From: Azophilus sp965215035
GTDB taxonomy: Bacteria; Pseudomonadota; Gammaproteobacteria; Pseudomonadales; Azotimanducaceae
Reading direction: 5' to 3'
DNA length: 64,000 bases
NCBI GenBank assembly: GCA_965215035.1
Contig: OZ244040.1
Location: 2,728,001-2,792,000, forward strand
Within the stretch, counting starts at the first letter, position 1. The number at the start of each line of letters is the position of its first letter. Both the position numbers and the translations under genes were made by a program. A model generated the notes under the pieces. The model was not told the origin of the DNA. It did not search any database and worked only from the letters and a program-made list of their open reading frames with translations. This document shows, one piece after another, positions 8,010 to 17,884 of the stretch.

Positions 8010-10319
8010 CTAGAACGAGAAGCGGGCCGTCAGGCTCAACGTGCGCGGCCGGTTGTGGCTCACCTCGTTGAAACTGTAGTCGGCCGGCTGCAACGGGCCC
8101 AAGAACGGGGAGAGGTCGCTGTCGAGTTCCTGGATGGACACCACCTCGATGTTATCCAGCAGATTGTCCGCGCGCAGGTTCAGTTCCCAGCGATCCGCGA
8201 CCAGCCCGAGGGAGGCATTGAGCGTTTGGAAGTTCCCCAGTTCCTCGGCGTCGCCTTCGAACGTGATCTTGTACTTGCCGGTATGCTGCAGGTTGACGTT
8301 GAACACCAAGTTCGTGCCCGGGCCCATGCCTTCGATGGCCCAGGCGTACTGCGCCCCTGCGGATATGGAAGTCTTCGGTGTATAGGGGTTGTCGGTGCCC
8401 TTGGGCGTGATCACCTTGGGCGCAGGCGGCAGATTGTCCCGGAAGATGAACTCGTCGTCGTTTTCCGCCTCGGTGACGCTCAGGCTGCCGAACAGCAACA
8501 GCGAGTCGGTGGGTCGCCAGGTCACTTCGAGGTCACCGCCGACGGCATGGCCGTCTCCCACGTTTTCCAGTATGGCAAACAGTCCGCCGGGGAAGGTCGC
8601 CGCCTGCATGTCATCGATGATGTTGTAATAGGCGGAGGCGTTGAATTGCAGGGCGCCGTCCAGCAGCAGCGACTTGATGCCGAGTTCGAAGGCATCGGTG
8701 CGCTCGGGATGGTAAGTGCGGTATCGGTCGGACGAACCGGGTCCGAAAGCCGCTTCGATCTGCGCCATGGTAATCGGTGAGTTGAGGTTGCCGTTGCGGG
8801 CGCCGGCAGAATAGGTCAGGTACAGGAGGGCGGCGTCGCTCAGGTCGAATTCCAGGCCGACCTTGGGCAGCAGTTCGTCGATGGATTCCGATTCGGACAG
8901 GGCGCCGACGGTGCTGAAGCCGAACAGGCTGAACGTGGCACCGCCAGTGGCCAGATCGACATCCTCGTTGTGGCTGCGCAGCCCGGCGATCAGCCGCAAC
9001 CGGTCGTTGATGGACAAGGTTGCCTCGAAGAAGGCGGAGACCTGCTCGCCGCTGTTGGTGGTGAGGCCGCGGGGTTCGCCGTCCGGGTTCAGCACGGCAA
9101 AGATGTCGTCGCCGCATTCGGCGGGGAAACCCGCGGCCAGGTAGGCGGGCGAACAGTTGGTGCCGGTAATCTCAAGGTCGAAGTCCCGATAGAACAACCC
9201 GGCCACGAAATTGAACGGCCCGTCGAAATCGGATATGACGCGAACCTCCTGAGAGAACTGCTCCCAGGTGGTAATGTCGTCGGCGAAGGTATCGCCCCGC
9301 GTGAAGGCGCCGAACGCAAAGGTGACCGCAACGGTGTTCAGGCCGCCGAAGACGTTGTCGATCTGGTAGCGATGGCGGTCGCGTTCCAGGTAGGAGGTAA
9401 TGGACTCCACCGTCAGGGGACCGAAATCGTAGCTCAGGTTTGCGCTCACCAGGTCGTAGTCGTCCTCGACGAAGCCGTCGTCCGAGAAGAAATCCAGTTC
9501 CAGGTCGTCCGGGTCGCCGGTCACGAACCAGAAGGTGTCCTGGTCCATCTCTTCGTGCATGCCGACCAGACGGATGCGGAATCGGTCGTTCGGTTCCGCG
9601 AGGAACACGGCGCGCACGTTCACCGCTTTGAAGTCGTTGATGTCGTCGGTGCCGGTGGCGACGTTGTCGACGAACCCGCCCTGGGCAACCCGGTTGACCA
9701 CCAGCCGCAATCCGGCCCTGTCCCGTGCCAGGGGGATGCTCAAGGCCGCCCGTGCGCCGAACGCGGAGTCGCCGTGACCCACCGTGTTGAAACCGGCTTC
9801 CACAGTGCCCTCCACGGCTTCTAGGCTGGGATCTTTGGAAACATATCGCACCGCGCCGCCCTCGGCGCCTTCGCCGAACAGCGTCCCCTGGGGACCGCGC
9901 AGCACCTCTACCCGTTCCAGGTCGAAAAAACGCATGTCGATCTGGGTGCCGACGTTGACGTTCAGCGGGACATCGTCGAAATAGGTGCCGATGGCGTTGG
10001 AAACCGGCAGCAGGTCCTGGGGAAAGACCAGCCGCCCGACGCCCCGCACGGAAATCTCGTTGCGGTTGGGGCCCCGGTCCTGCAGGTTCAGGCCCGGCGT
10101 GACGAATGCGAGGTCGGACATGTTCTCCACGCCGAGGTCGCGGATCGTCTGTTCGCCGTAGGCGCTGATGGATGCGCCGATATCCTGGGCGCTCTCCTCC
10201 CGGAATCGGGCGGTGACGACGATTTCCTCGACCAGGCCCGGCCCGGTGTCCTGGGCACACGGAAGGCCGGAGAGGCTCATCAAGACAAGGCAGGTGCTGA
10301 TGATGGCTGCGATTCTCAT
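8010..10319 (-). CDS. TonB-dependent outer-membrane receptor
   Basis: A 769-residue receptor with a Sec leader ending LSGLPCAQ, then the TonB-box/plug start VEEIVVTARFREESAQDIGASISAYG. The plug domain includes ISVRGVG and VEVLRGPQGTLFGEGAEGGAVRYVSKDP. A long barrel follows, ending SLTARFSF with the terminal phenylalanine needed for outer-membrane assembly. It belongs to the large TonB receptor group common in marine and sphingomonad-like genomes, whose substrates are carbohydrates, terpenoids or aromatics more often than siderophores. It is divergent from a CocE-family hydrolase gene and precedes the Asp-box lipoprotein gene. Confidence 0.93.
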   Translation of the reverse strand: MRIAAIISTCLVLMSLSGLPCAQDTGPGLVEEIVVTARFREESAQDIGASISAYGEQTIRDLGVENMSDLAFVTPGLNLQDRGPNRNEISVRGVGRLVFPQDLLPVSNAIGTYFDDVPLNVNVGTQIDMRFFDLERVEVLRGPQGTLFGEGAEGGAVRYVSKDPSLEAVEGTVEAGFNTVGHGDSAFGARAALSIPLARDRAGLRLVVNRVAQGGFVDNVATGTDDINDFKAVNVRAVFLAEPNDRFRIRLVGMHEEMDQDTFWFVTGDPDDLELDFFSDDGFVEDDYDLVSANLSYDFGPLTVESITSYLERDRHRYQIDNVFGGLNTVAVTFAFGAFTRGDTFADDITTWEQFSQEVRVISDFDGPFNFVAGLFYRDFDLEITGTNCSPAYLAAGFPAECGDDIFAVLNPDGEPRGLTTNSGEQVSAFFEATLSINDRLRLIAGLRSHNEDVDLATGGATFSLFGFSTVGALSESESIDELLPKVGLEFDLSDAALLYLTYSAGARNGNLNSPITMAQIEAAFGPGSSDRYRTYHPERTDAFELGIKSLLLDGALQFNASAYYNIIDDMQAATFPGGLFAILENVGDGHAVGGDLEVTWRPTDSLLLFGSLSVTEAENDDEFIFRDNLPPAPKVITPKGTDNPYTPKTSISAGAQYAWAIEGMGPGTNLVFNVNLQHTGKYKITFEGDAEELGNFQTLNASLGLVADRWELNLRADNLLDNIEVVSIQELDSDLSPFLGPLQPADYSFNEVSHNRPRTLSLTARFSF

Positions 10320-10548
10320 GGTGGTCCCCCCTTGCGTCGCTTGGAATTCATGCCGATGGCTCGTATCGATATTGGATATTGAATGAAATCATTGATTATT
10401 TCAACGATGATATTTTCGCCGCGTCGAGTATGATGCGCCCATGTCGAGCGTCACCCCGATACGGAGCGGCAGTGCTACGCACCCGGAGAGAGCCTCGGGG
10501 CAGCATCGGATGGAACGCGCGGCCTCGCGTAACGACAGGAGGGCTGAA
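10320..10548. promoter_or_regulatory. Divergent promoter region between receptor and CocE-type hydrolase genes
   Basis: The stretch at about 10360-10420 is sharply AT-rich against its GC-rich flanks and contains imperfect inverted sequence around TGAAAT and ATTTCA (about 10383-10402). It must carry the promoters of both divergent genes. I cannot fix -35/-10 boxes with confidence. Confidence 0.4.
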
Positions 10549-12780
10549 ATGATGGCGAAACTCGTGCAATTCCCTGCTCGCGCAATCGGTCTGGTGGCAA
10601 GGTTCGCAGTGAGCGTTCCTTTGCTGGCTGCCTGCGAAGGCGGCGGCGCCCCGGGGGGCGAAGCGGGGGCCGGCCGGGCGCCGGTCGCGGTGGAGACCAG
10701 CCCGGCACCGCCTGAAGTGCGGACCAGCCCCTTGTCCCTGGAGGGCACGAGCCCGGTCGAGTGGAGCGGCCACGAACGCTCGTCCTACTTCGTGACGGCG
10801 GCGGACGGCGTGCGCCTCGCCGTCGATGTGGTGCTGCCGACCGGCTATACCGGCGCGGGCGAAGCGCCGGCGTCCTTTCCGGTGATCTTCCGCTACACCC
10901 CGTACCACCGCACATCCATCGATCCCGAAACCGGCGAGGTGGCACTGCTTCCCTGGGAGTTCTTCCTGGCGCGCGGCTACGCCTATGTGGCCGCCGACAT
11001 GCGCGGCACCGGCGCGTCCTTCGGCTGGAACGACCTGATGACCCAGCGGTTCGTCGAGGACGGCGGCGTAATCGTCGACTGGATCGCCGCGCAGCCCTGG
11101 AGCGACGGCAACGTGGGCATGATCGGCGGGTCCTACGAGGGCTGGTCGCAGTTCGCCGTGGCGGCGGCGCAGCCCGAGGCGCTCAAGGCGATCGTCCCCT
11201 TCCACACCGGTTGGGATGCGTTGCTGCTGCAGCCCGGCGGCATCTTCGCCTACGCCTTTGCGGAAACCTGGACGGCGATGACGGACTTCATCAACCACAA
11301 CAACTCGTTCGAGCCCTTCCCCATACCCCCGGTGACACCGGTGCTCGACGAGGACGGCGACGGCGAACTCACCGACGAGATTCCCCTGGATGCGGACGGT
11401 GACACCTGGTTCACGGACGACTACCCCTGGCCCGTCGATCCGGCGAACCCGCCGCGCTACCCCGATGGCGTCGAGCGCACGGAACACGCCTACTTCAACG
11501 CCACCATGGAGCACATCGCCCATCCGGATGGCGCACCGGGCAACTACGATGCGGTAACCGGCATCCGCTCGCAGCGCTTCTTTGACAGTCCGCGCGCATC
11601 CGATGGCCTGATCTCCGCCGAGCTCACCTGGGGAATGTTGCCCGCCGTCATCGAGTCCGGGGTGGCGGTCTACAACTTCGCCGGGTGGTGGGATGCGTTC
11701 ACGCGCAGTTCGTTCGAGGTCTATGCCACGCTCGAACCCACCAACCCGTCTAGGATCTCGGCCTGGCCGATGTACCATCAGGGCATCTCGCCTCCCGCTT
11801 CCGAGCGGCTCGGCGCGGACCCGGAGCGGGAGAACGTCTACACGGAAACCTACCTGGGCGAGGCGTTGCGCTGGTTCGACCGCTGGTTGAAAGGGGTTCG
11901 CAACGGCATCGACGAGGAACCGCCGGTGTACCTCTTCGTCCAGAACGAGGGCTGGCGTGCGGAACCGTCCTGGCCGCTGGAGCGGGCCGTGCCCACAAGG
12001 TTATACCTGGCCGCCGCCAATGCTCTGGCGCGGGCGCCCGGCGAGCCCGGGCGCGACGACTACACCGCGGATTTCTCCCACGACGGCACCTTCGGGCCGC
12101 CACTCGATGCATCGCAGATCTCGGTGGCCAATGCCATGAAGGGCAAACCCCCTTTCAACGCCGATTCCTTCGGCCATTCGCGCCAGCAGATGTTCGGCGT
12201 CCCCGATGATGTCCCTTTCCGCACTGAAAAGGACGCACAGGCGCTCACCTACACTAGCGCGCCGCTCACGCAAGACATGGAAGTAACCGGCCACCCCATC
12301 GTCAGCGTTGCCGTTTCCTCCTCCGCCGACCACGGGGACCTCTACTTCTATCTGGAGGACATCGACCCGGAAGGCAACGCCGTGCTGGTCACCGAGCACC
12401 AGCACCGCGCCGGTTTCGACCGCCTGGTCGACAACGACCTGCAGATTCCGGGCAACCCCGGCATCGACTTAAGGCCGGACCTGCCCTGGCACGGATTCCG
12501 CGCGGCCGACTATACCGACGGCGTCTTCGCCGATGGCGCGGTAGTGCGCGTGACCACGGCCCTGCATCCCACATCCTGGCTGTTCCGGGCCGGGCACAGT
12601 GTGCGCCTCTCCATCACGGCAGCCGACTGGCCGGACTACGACCTGCACCCTGAACTGTCGCCGCAGAACCGGCCCGATGCAGAGGACAACATCGTCCCGA
12701 CGATTTTCGTGCACCATGGCGGCACGGACGGGTCGTATCTGCAACTGCCGGCCGTTCCACGAGCGGATGATGCGGGCTGA
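10549..12780 (+). CDS. CocE/NonD-family hydrolase, exported lipoprotein
   Basis: A 743-residue member of the X-Pro dipeptidyl-peptidase/cocaine-esterase family. The start at 10549 has a strong ribosome-binding site (AGGAGG) and gives a leader ending VPLLAAC, a lipobox. The core shows VIFRYTPYHR, YVAADMRGTGASFG, and the nucleophile motif GMIGGSYEGWSQF with its serine. The cap follows. The C-terminal jelly-roll carries TSAPLTQDMEVTGHPIVSV and LSITAADWPDYDLHP. Unlike the copy at 1-1298 it is full length. Family enzymes cleave esters or prolyl dipeptides; the substrate here is unknown. An insertion rich in Asp around residues 265-290 (LDEDGDGELTDE, then DADGD) looks like a calcium-binding loop. 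Confidence 0.9.
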   Translation: MMAKLVQFPARAIGLVARFAVSVPLLAACEGGGAPGGEAGAGRAPVAVETSPAPPEVRTSPLSLEGTSPVEWSGHERSSYFVTAADGVRLAVDVVLPTGYTGAGEAPASFPVIFRYTPYHRTSIDPETGEVALLPWEFFLARGYAYVAADMRGTGASFGWNDLMTQRFVEDGGVIVDWIAAQPWSDGNVGMIGGSYEGWSQFAVAAAQPEALKAIVPFHTGWDALLLQPGGIFAYAFAETWTAMTDFINHNNSFEPFPIPPVTPVLDEDGDGELTDEIPLDADGDTWFTDDYPWPVDPANPPRYPDGVERTEHAYFNATMEHIAHPDGAPGNYDAVTGIRSQRFFDSPRASDGLISAELTWGMLPAVIESGVAVYNFAGWWDAFTRSSFEVYATLEPTNPSRISAWPMYHQGISPPASERLGADPERENVYTETYLGEALRWFDRWLKGVRNGIDEEPPVYLFVQNEGWRAEPSWPLERAVPTRLYLAAANALARAPGEPGRDDYTADFSHDGTFGPPLDASQISVANAMKGKPPFNADSFGHSRQQMFGVPDDVPFRTEKDAQALTYTSAPLTQDMEVTGHPIVSVAVSSSADHGDLYFYLEDIDPEGNAVLVTEHQHRAGFDRLVDNDLQIPGNPGIDLRPDLPWHGFRAADYTDGVFADGAVVRVTTALHPTSWLFRAGHSVRLSITAADWPDYDLHPELSPQNRPDAEDNIVPTIFVHHGGTDGSYLQLPAVPRADDAG

Positions 12781-13068
12781 ACGATGTGGGTTGGGGCTGC
12801 GGTCGGCCGTGGCATAGTGCGCCCACTGTGGAACGCATCCCCGGCGATGGCGTGGAGCGAAACAAGCCCTTGGGGTCTGGCCGTTGAGCGATGGCAGTCC
12901 GAAAACCCACTGGCCGCCGATGCCCTGCAGTTGCTGGACATGGCATCGAGTCAGGCGTGCGAGCTGCTCGACGGGGTCGCCGATGGCGTTATCGGCGACC
13001 CCCGGCAATGCACGCTTGAACAGCTAAACCTCAAGGCGCTTTTTGGCCACAAACGAGGGTTCTGTTCC
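12781..13068. other. Intergenic stretch, no gene supported
   Basis: The frame of the next gene stays open upstream through this stretch but encodes no recognisable domain and precedes a good signal peptide, so I treat it as noncoding. No clear hairpin or repeat was seen. Confidence 0.5.
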
Positions 13069-15375
13069 ATGAAAAATCACAGACGAATGCGGGCGATGCT
13101 TGGCGTCGCGTTGCTCTTCCCGCTCGCGGCCCCGGCTACAGCCGAAGACAGCCGCCAAGCGGTGTTCGAGCAGTATCTCGACTTTGCCGCGCTCGTGCAG
13201 GGCGCCTCCATCGAGCCCAACTGGCTCGCCGATGGCTCGAGCTTCTGGTACGCCGAGGGTGGGCCGGCCAACCGGGTGATCTGGCGCGTGGACCCGGCCG
13301 CCAACACCGTGGCGCCGCTGTTCGATGTGCAGCGCCTGCGTGCTGCCATCGCCGAGGCGATTGGCCACGAACCGCCCTATGCCGGGGTGCCCTTCGAGAC
13401 CTTCCAGTTGCATCCCGATGGTGCCACCGCAACTTTCTCCCTGGAAGGACGCCGGTTCAGCCTGGACCTGGCGACCTACCAGGTCGGGGAGCAGCCCGCG
13501 CCGGCCGCAACGGGCACCGCCGGCGTGCGGCCGGGCACCTTCCCGCGCCGCGGCTATTTCGGCATGGCGATGCCGTCGCCGGAGGTGCTGTCCCCAGACG
13601 GCAAGTGGTACGCCACCCTGGTCGACGACAACCTGGCCCTGCGCTCTGCGGCGGACGGCAGCACCCATGCACTCACCACGGACGGCACCTTCGACGATGC
13701 TTGGGACGTGGAAAGCACGCGCCTGTCCCTCGGGGCGGGCCTGACGATCGCCTACGTGCCGTTCACCCCCTGGTCGCCGGACAGCCTGAAGCTCTTCGCG
13801 ACCCTTATCGACCGCTCGAAGCTGCCCCGCAAGGGGGAACTGCGCTACATGGAAACCATCGAACGCACCATCCCGCGGCCGTTCGCGGCAGCCGGGGGTC
13901 ACCTCGACCATGTGCGGCCGTACATTCTGAACATCCTGTCGGGGGCGCCTGTCGCGGTCGACGTGGATACCGAAGACCGCTATTTCAGCCTGCTCGGCTG
14001 GCTGCCGGACTCGTCGGAAGCGCTGTTCGCGCGCTTTTCCAGGGATTTCAAGTCGGTGGACATCATGGCCGCGAACGCCCTGGACGGGTCGGTGCGGACC
14101 CTGTTCACCGAGACGGCGGAAACCTTCGTCAAGATCCAGCACGATGTCATCTCCTTCGGCAACACCGGATTCACCGCCCTGCCGAACGGCGACGGCTTTC
14201 TTTGGGAGTCGACCCGGGACGGCTGGAATCACCTCTACCTGTACCGCAACGACGGGCGTCTCGAGCGCCGGTTGACCCGGGGACAATACCCGGTTCTGGA
14301 GGTGCAGAAGATCCACCAGGAGACCGGCTGGGTGTACTTCACGGCCCACGGGGAGCGTCCCCGGGTCTACGATACCCACCTGTACCGGGTGGCCCTCGAC
14401 GGCGGTGCCGTGCAGAGGCTTACCGAGGGCGAGGGCCAGCATGCCGTGGAGTTTTCCCCGTCGCTCGCCTACTTCCTCGATACCCACTCCAGCCCCGTTC
14501 GAGCGCCCCGCGTCGATCTGCGTGCCGCCGACGGGACCCTGATCCGCACCCTGGCCGAAGCGGATATCTCCGCCCTGCAATCGCTCGGCTGGACACCCAC
14601 CGTGGAGTTCAGCGTCAAGGCCGCCGACGGCGAGACCGATCTCTGGGGCGTTATGCACAGGCCCTACGATTTCCACCCGGGAAAGCAGTATCCGGTTCTC
14701 GAATATCTATATGCGGGCCCCCAGATCGTCGTGACCGACCGGACCTTCTCGCTCCCCGGGTCGAAAACCGGAAACCTGCCGCGCGCCATGGCGCAACTCG
14801 GCTACGTGGTCGTCACCTTGGATGGGCGCGGCACGCCGGAGCGCTCCAAGGCTTTTCAGGATGTCATCTACCGTAGCTGGGGCAAAAACGAGATCGCGGA
14901 TCATGCCGCGGCCATCCGTCAACTCGGCGAACGGCACCCCTTCATGGACCTCGACCGCGTCGGCATCTGGGGACATTCCTGGGGCGGTTACTACGCCTTT
15001 GCGGCGCTGGCCCAGGCGCCGGACCTGTACCGGGCAGCGGTCTCCAGCGCACCGGGCTACAACCCCTATTCGTCACTCCTGTACGAGCCCTACCTCGACC
15101 TGCCGGAGCGTGCCAAGGACGCCTACGATTTCGCAAGCCCCTACCGGCTGGCACCGCTAGTGAAGGGCAGGTTGATGCTTGTGGGCGGCCTGGCGGACTT
15201 CGCGACCTTCCCGGAATTCATGCGCATGAGCCGTGCGCTGATCGATGCCGGCATCGACCACGACCAGGTGGTGCTGCCGGAAGAGGGCCACGGCTACACC
15301 GGCGTGGCCGAGGACTATTTCATCCGCAAGCTCGCCGGCTTCTTTGCTAGAAACGTGATGGACGCCGAGCGGTAG
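13069..15375 (+). CDS. Exported S9-family peptidase, dipeptidyl peptidase IV type
   Basis: A 768-residue serine peptidase. From the ATG at 13069 (GAGGG nearby) the leader LGVALLFPLAAPATA is a Sec signal peptide. An N-terminal eight-bladed propeller domain (about residues 40-500) is followed by the alpha/beta-hydrolase domain. Catalytic residues fit the family: the serine in GIWGHSWGGYYAFAAL, the aspartate in MLVGGLADFATFPEF, and the histidine in LPEEGHGYTG. The segment RGTPERSKAFQDVIYRSWG is typical of the DPP-IV group. It probably removes dipeptides (X-Pro or X-Ala) from peptides in the periplasm. It follows a CocE-type hydrolase and precedes a serine hydrolase, all on the same strand with gaps of about 300 bp, so a single operon is uncertain. 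Confidence 0.9.
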   Translation: MKNHRRMRAMLGVALLFPLAAPATAEDSRQAVFEQYLDFAALVQGASIEPNWLADGSSFWYAEGGPANRVIWRVDPAANTVAPLFDVQRLRAAIAEAIGHEPPYAGVPFETFQLHPDGATATFSLEGRRFSLDLATYQVGEQPAPAATGTAGVRPGTFPRRGYFGMAMPSPEVLSPDGKWYATLVDDNLALRSAADGSTHALTTDGTFDDAWDVESTRLSLGAGLTIAYVPFTPWSPDSLKLFATLIDRSKLPRKGELRYMETIERTIPRPFAAAGGHLDHVRPYILNILSGAPVAVDVDTEDRYFSLLGWLPDSSEALFARFSRDFKSVDIMAANALDGSVRTLFTETAETFVKIQHDVISFGNTGFTALPNGDGFLWESTRDGWNHLYLYRNDGRLERRLTRGQYPVLEVQKIHQETGWVYFTAHGERPRVYDTHLYRVALDGGAVQRLTEGEGQHAVEFSPSLAYFLDTHSSPVRAPRVDLRAADGTLIRTLAEADISALQSLGWTPTVEFSVKAADGETDLWGVMHRPYDFHPGKQYPVLEYLYAGPQIVVTDRTFSLPGSKTGNLPRAMAQLGYVVVTLDGRGTPERSKAFQDVIYRSWGKNEIADHAAAIRQLGERHPFMDLDRVGIWGHSWGGYYAFAALAQAPDLYRAAVSSAPGYNPYSSLLYEPYLDLPERAKDAYDFASPYRLAPLVKGRLMLVGGLADFATFPEFMRMSRALIDAGIDHDQVVLPEEGHGYTGVAEDYFIRKLAGFFARNVMDAER

Positions 15376-15679
15376 CCGTCGATTTCCCTGCGCCCGCCCA
15401 TCGAGATGCTGGACGAATGGGCATTCACGTACGCGGTACCCCTTTCAGGATGGAGCCCGCAGCTTGGGGCAAAAGCTCGATGCCGCACGCAGACCGTCAG
15501 GAAAGGTACAGCCCGGTGAAACGGCGTGCGTTCAGGTCGATGGCGGCTGTCTGCGTCTTCCATGAACGAGTAAACTAACGAGGTGACGCCCCAGACCGAC
15601 GAGTGGACGGTCGTCGGCCTAGAAGATCACTCATGCAAAAGCCTTTCCCGTGATCCAAGAAAACTAGGAGAACGCCCAC
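15376..15679. other. Intergenic stretch, no gene supported
   Basis: About 300 bp between the S9 peptidase and the next serine hydrolase. I see no tRNA, conserved ORF or strong hairpin. The ribosome-binding site AGGAG of the next gene lies at its right end. Confidence 0.5.
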
Positions 15680-17212
15680 ATGCGACGTCGACAGTTCGTT
15701 TCTGGTGCGGCCGCGCTGGCCGCAACACCTGCCATCGCACTGACAGGCTGGCCCGCCGCGGCCAGCGCTCAGCAAGCGGGAAGCTCGTCGCTGGTGGGCA
15801 TCGGCGAATTGCTTTCCGACCTGATTCCCCGGCTCGCCGCCGAACTCGGGTCGCCGGGTTACGTGGCCGGCATCTACCAGGATGGGTCGGAGTGGATGTT
15901 TGCGCATGGCGTGCGCAACCTCAACACGGGCGATGCCATGACCACGGATACGGCTTGGCTGCTCGGGTCCATCACCAAGGTGCTGACCACGACCCTGCTG
16001 CTGAAATACGTGGAGGCCGGGCGAATCGATCTCGACGCGCCCATTACCCGCTACCTTCCGGACTTTCGCCTTGGCGAGAAGGGGGCCGCGGAGCGAATCC
16101 GGGTGAGGCAGCTTGTCAATCACTCCAACGGCATCGATGCGGACACGCTCATGCCCGCCCGTGAATTCGGCCCCAACGCGGTGCAGTCCTACATCGATGC
16201 GCTGTCCGGAATAGGTACCCTGTTCGCACCGGGCGAATTGCTGCATTACACGAATCCGGGCTTCACCATCGCTGGGCGGATCATCGAAACCCTTTCCGGC
16301 AAGAGCTTCAACCGGACGCTCGAGGAGGAGATCTTCGCGCCTATAGGCATGGATCGTTCCGTCACCTCGGCCACCCAGGCGATCCTGCGCCGCACCGCGC
16401 TCGGGGCCTATCCGGGCCCCGGAGGCGAAATGGAAGCTGCTGGCCTGTTTATGCTGCCGGTGTCGGCGGCTCCGGCCGGGGCAACGCCGATCGTCACCGT
16501 CGGCGACCTCATCGCATTCGCGCGCACCCACTTGGCCGACGGCGTGGCGCCCAACGGAACGCGCGTGCTTTCCGCCGAACATACCCGAATGATGCGCACC
16601 CCGACCTTCGACCTGAAGACACCCAACGCACCGCCGGTGGGCCTCGGCTGGTTCCTGCCGCCCATCGGCGGCACCACCGGATGGTGGCACGGCGGCGGAT
16701 CGCCGGGAGGCACTGCCGGCCTGACGGTGTTTCCAGAGTACGACTTGGTGATTGCGAGTTTCGGCACCGGGCCGGGTTCGAGCCCCATGCACGATCAACT
16801 GGTCACGACGGTCCTGCGGGAGCACCTCGGACTGACCGTCGAGCCGCCATTCTCGGAAACACCGACCACCCGGCCCATGAGCTACTACGCGGGCGACTAC
16901 GAGGCGTTCGAGTCGCGGCTGGAAGTACGCGCCGGAACGGGGGACAACGAACTGGATGTGACCTCGCACTTCCTGCCATCGAGCGAGGAACAGGAACGCG
17001 TGCTCAGTCTGTATGCCGGCCCGACCGGCGACAACTCACCGACCCTCACCTATTCGGCGATTCACGACAACCTGTTCGCCCCGGCAGGGTTGCCCAAGGA
17101 CTACTTTTCGGGTGTGTGGGGACGCATGGCGCTTCTGTCGTTCCATGAGGTCGGCGGCGACCCCGTCCGACGATATGCGCATACGCGGTTCAGGGCCGCC
17201 TTGAAGGCCTGA
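15680..17212 (+). CDS. Exported serine hydrolase, beta-lactamase fold (Tat-type leader)
   Basis: A 510-residue protein. MRRRQFVSGAAALAATPAIA is a twin-arginine style leader, so export in folded form is likely. The class C lactamase/esterase motifs are all present: S-x-x-K as LLGSITKVLTTTL, Y-x-N as LHYTNPGFTIAGRI, and the K-T-G substitute as GWWHGGGSPGG. The C-terminal 130 residues form an extra beta-rich domain (SYYAGDYEAFESRLEV onward), as in family VIII-type esterases and D-aminopeptidases. Ribosome-binding site AGGAG precedes the start. It differs from the gene at 2802-4103 in having the canonical Y-x-N. Substrate unknown. Confidence 0.88.
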   Translation: MRRRQFVSGAAALAATPAIALTGWPAAASAQQAGSSSLVGIGELLSDLIPRLAAELGSPGYVAGIYQDGSEWMFAHGVRNLNTGDAMTTDTAWLLGSITKVLTTTLLLKYVEAGRIDLDAPITRYLPDFRLGEKGAAERIRVRQLVNHSNGIDADTLMPAREFGPNAVQSYIDALSGIGTLFAPGELLHYTNPGFTIAGRIIETLSGKSFNRTLEEEIFAPIGMDRSVTSATQAILRRTALGAYPGPGGEMEAAGLFMLPVSAAPAGATPIVTVGDLIAFARTHLADGVAPNGTRVLSAEHTRMMRTPTFDLKTPNAPPVGLGWFLPPIGGTTGWWHGGGSPGGTAGLTVFPEYDLVIASFGTGPGSSPMHDQLVTTVLREHLGLTVEPPFSETPTTRPMSYYAGDYEAFESRLEVRAGTGDNELDVTSHFLPSSEEQERVLSLYAGPTGDNSPTLTYSAIHDNLFAPAGLPKDYFSGVWGRMALLSFHEVGGDPVRRYAHTRFRAALKA

Positions 17213-17381
17213 TTCCCTGCGCGCTGCGTTGCAGTTCTTTGCAACCATGGAAATCCCAGCCTGTGCGTTGAACGGCTATCTGGAGGATCCCTCGTCCATA
17301 CCGGACTAGGCGCACCGTGGCCTTGACCCGTCTCGGTGCCGACCTCGATACTGAAATTCCCCGGCATGAGCAGGGAGTCTC

Positions 17382-17792
17382 ATGGGCCGCATCGTAGTGC
17401 AAACGTCAATCACGAATTTGTTTGATGAGGACAAGTCCATCGAGTGCGGCATGCTGGTCGATACGGATGCTGGCGCCCTCATTCTTCCGGCTTCATGGAG
17501 GGAACGATTGGGAGAGTTTCCGCGTTCGGGGCCGGTGGAATTGCAGATGGCGAACCAGGACATCGTGCGCGGCGAAGCTTGCTGGCCCGTGGAAATCCAA
17601 ATCGCCGGGTTTCGGCCCGTATCCAATGAGGTCATTTTCGTGGACATGGCCGGGGATGACGGATCGGACTTTGAACCGCTGTTGGGCTACGTCATTCTTG
17701 AGCAAGCCCAAGCCGCAGTGGACATGCTTGGCCATCGCCTCGTGCCGGTGAAGTACATCGACATGAAACGAGCGCACCCCGTTCTTGGCTGA
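17382..17792 (+). CDS. Clan AA (retropepsin-like) aspartic protease homologue
   Basis: A 136-residue protein beginning GRIVVQTSITNLFDED. The segment CGMLVDTDAGALILPASWRERLG aligns with the bacterial single-domain aspartic protease pattern LVDTGA-x-x-LILP, but the active-site glycine following D-T is an aspartate here (D-T-D-A). The C-terminal LLGYVILEQAQAAVDM matches the psi-loop partner region (LLG-x-x-x-LE). Retropepsin-like proteins work as dimers with one D-T-G from each chain, so the substitution may impair activity. It starts after a 170-bp gap and is followed by a GST remnant on the other strand. Confidence 0.7.
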   Translation: MGRIVVQTSITNLFDEDKSIECGMLVDTDAGALILPASWRERLGEFPRSGPVELQMANQDIVRGEACWPVEIQIAGFRPVSNEVIFVDMAGDDGSDFEPLLGYVILEQAQAAVDMLGHRLVPVKYIDMKRAHPVLG

Positions 17793-17884
17793 TCGTGCGC
17801 CCGGCGAACAGGCCGGGGCATCGAAGGCGTGTTTCAAGCCAGGACAGGCTCTTCTAGAGAAAGGGCGACATCCGTTCGAATGGT

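Noticed and set aside
12784..13068. N-terminal extension of the S9 peptidase
   Set aside because: It has no domain and would place 95 residues before a good signal peptide; the ATG at 13069 fits better.
13024..14676. Long minus-strand frame opposite the S9 peptidase
   Set aside because: It is an antisense shadow in GC-rich sequence, with no recognisable protein features; similar long shadows lie opposite sucA, lpdA and the receptor genes.
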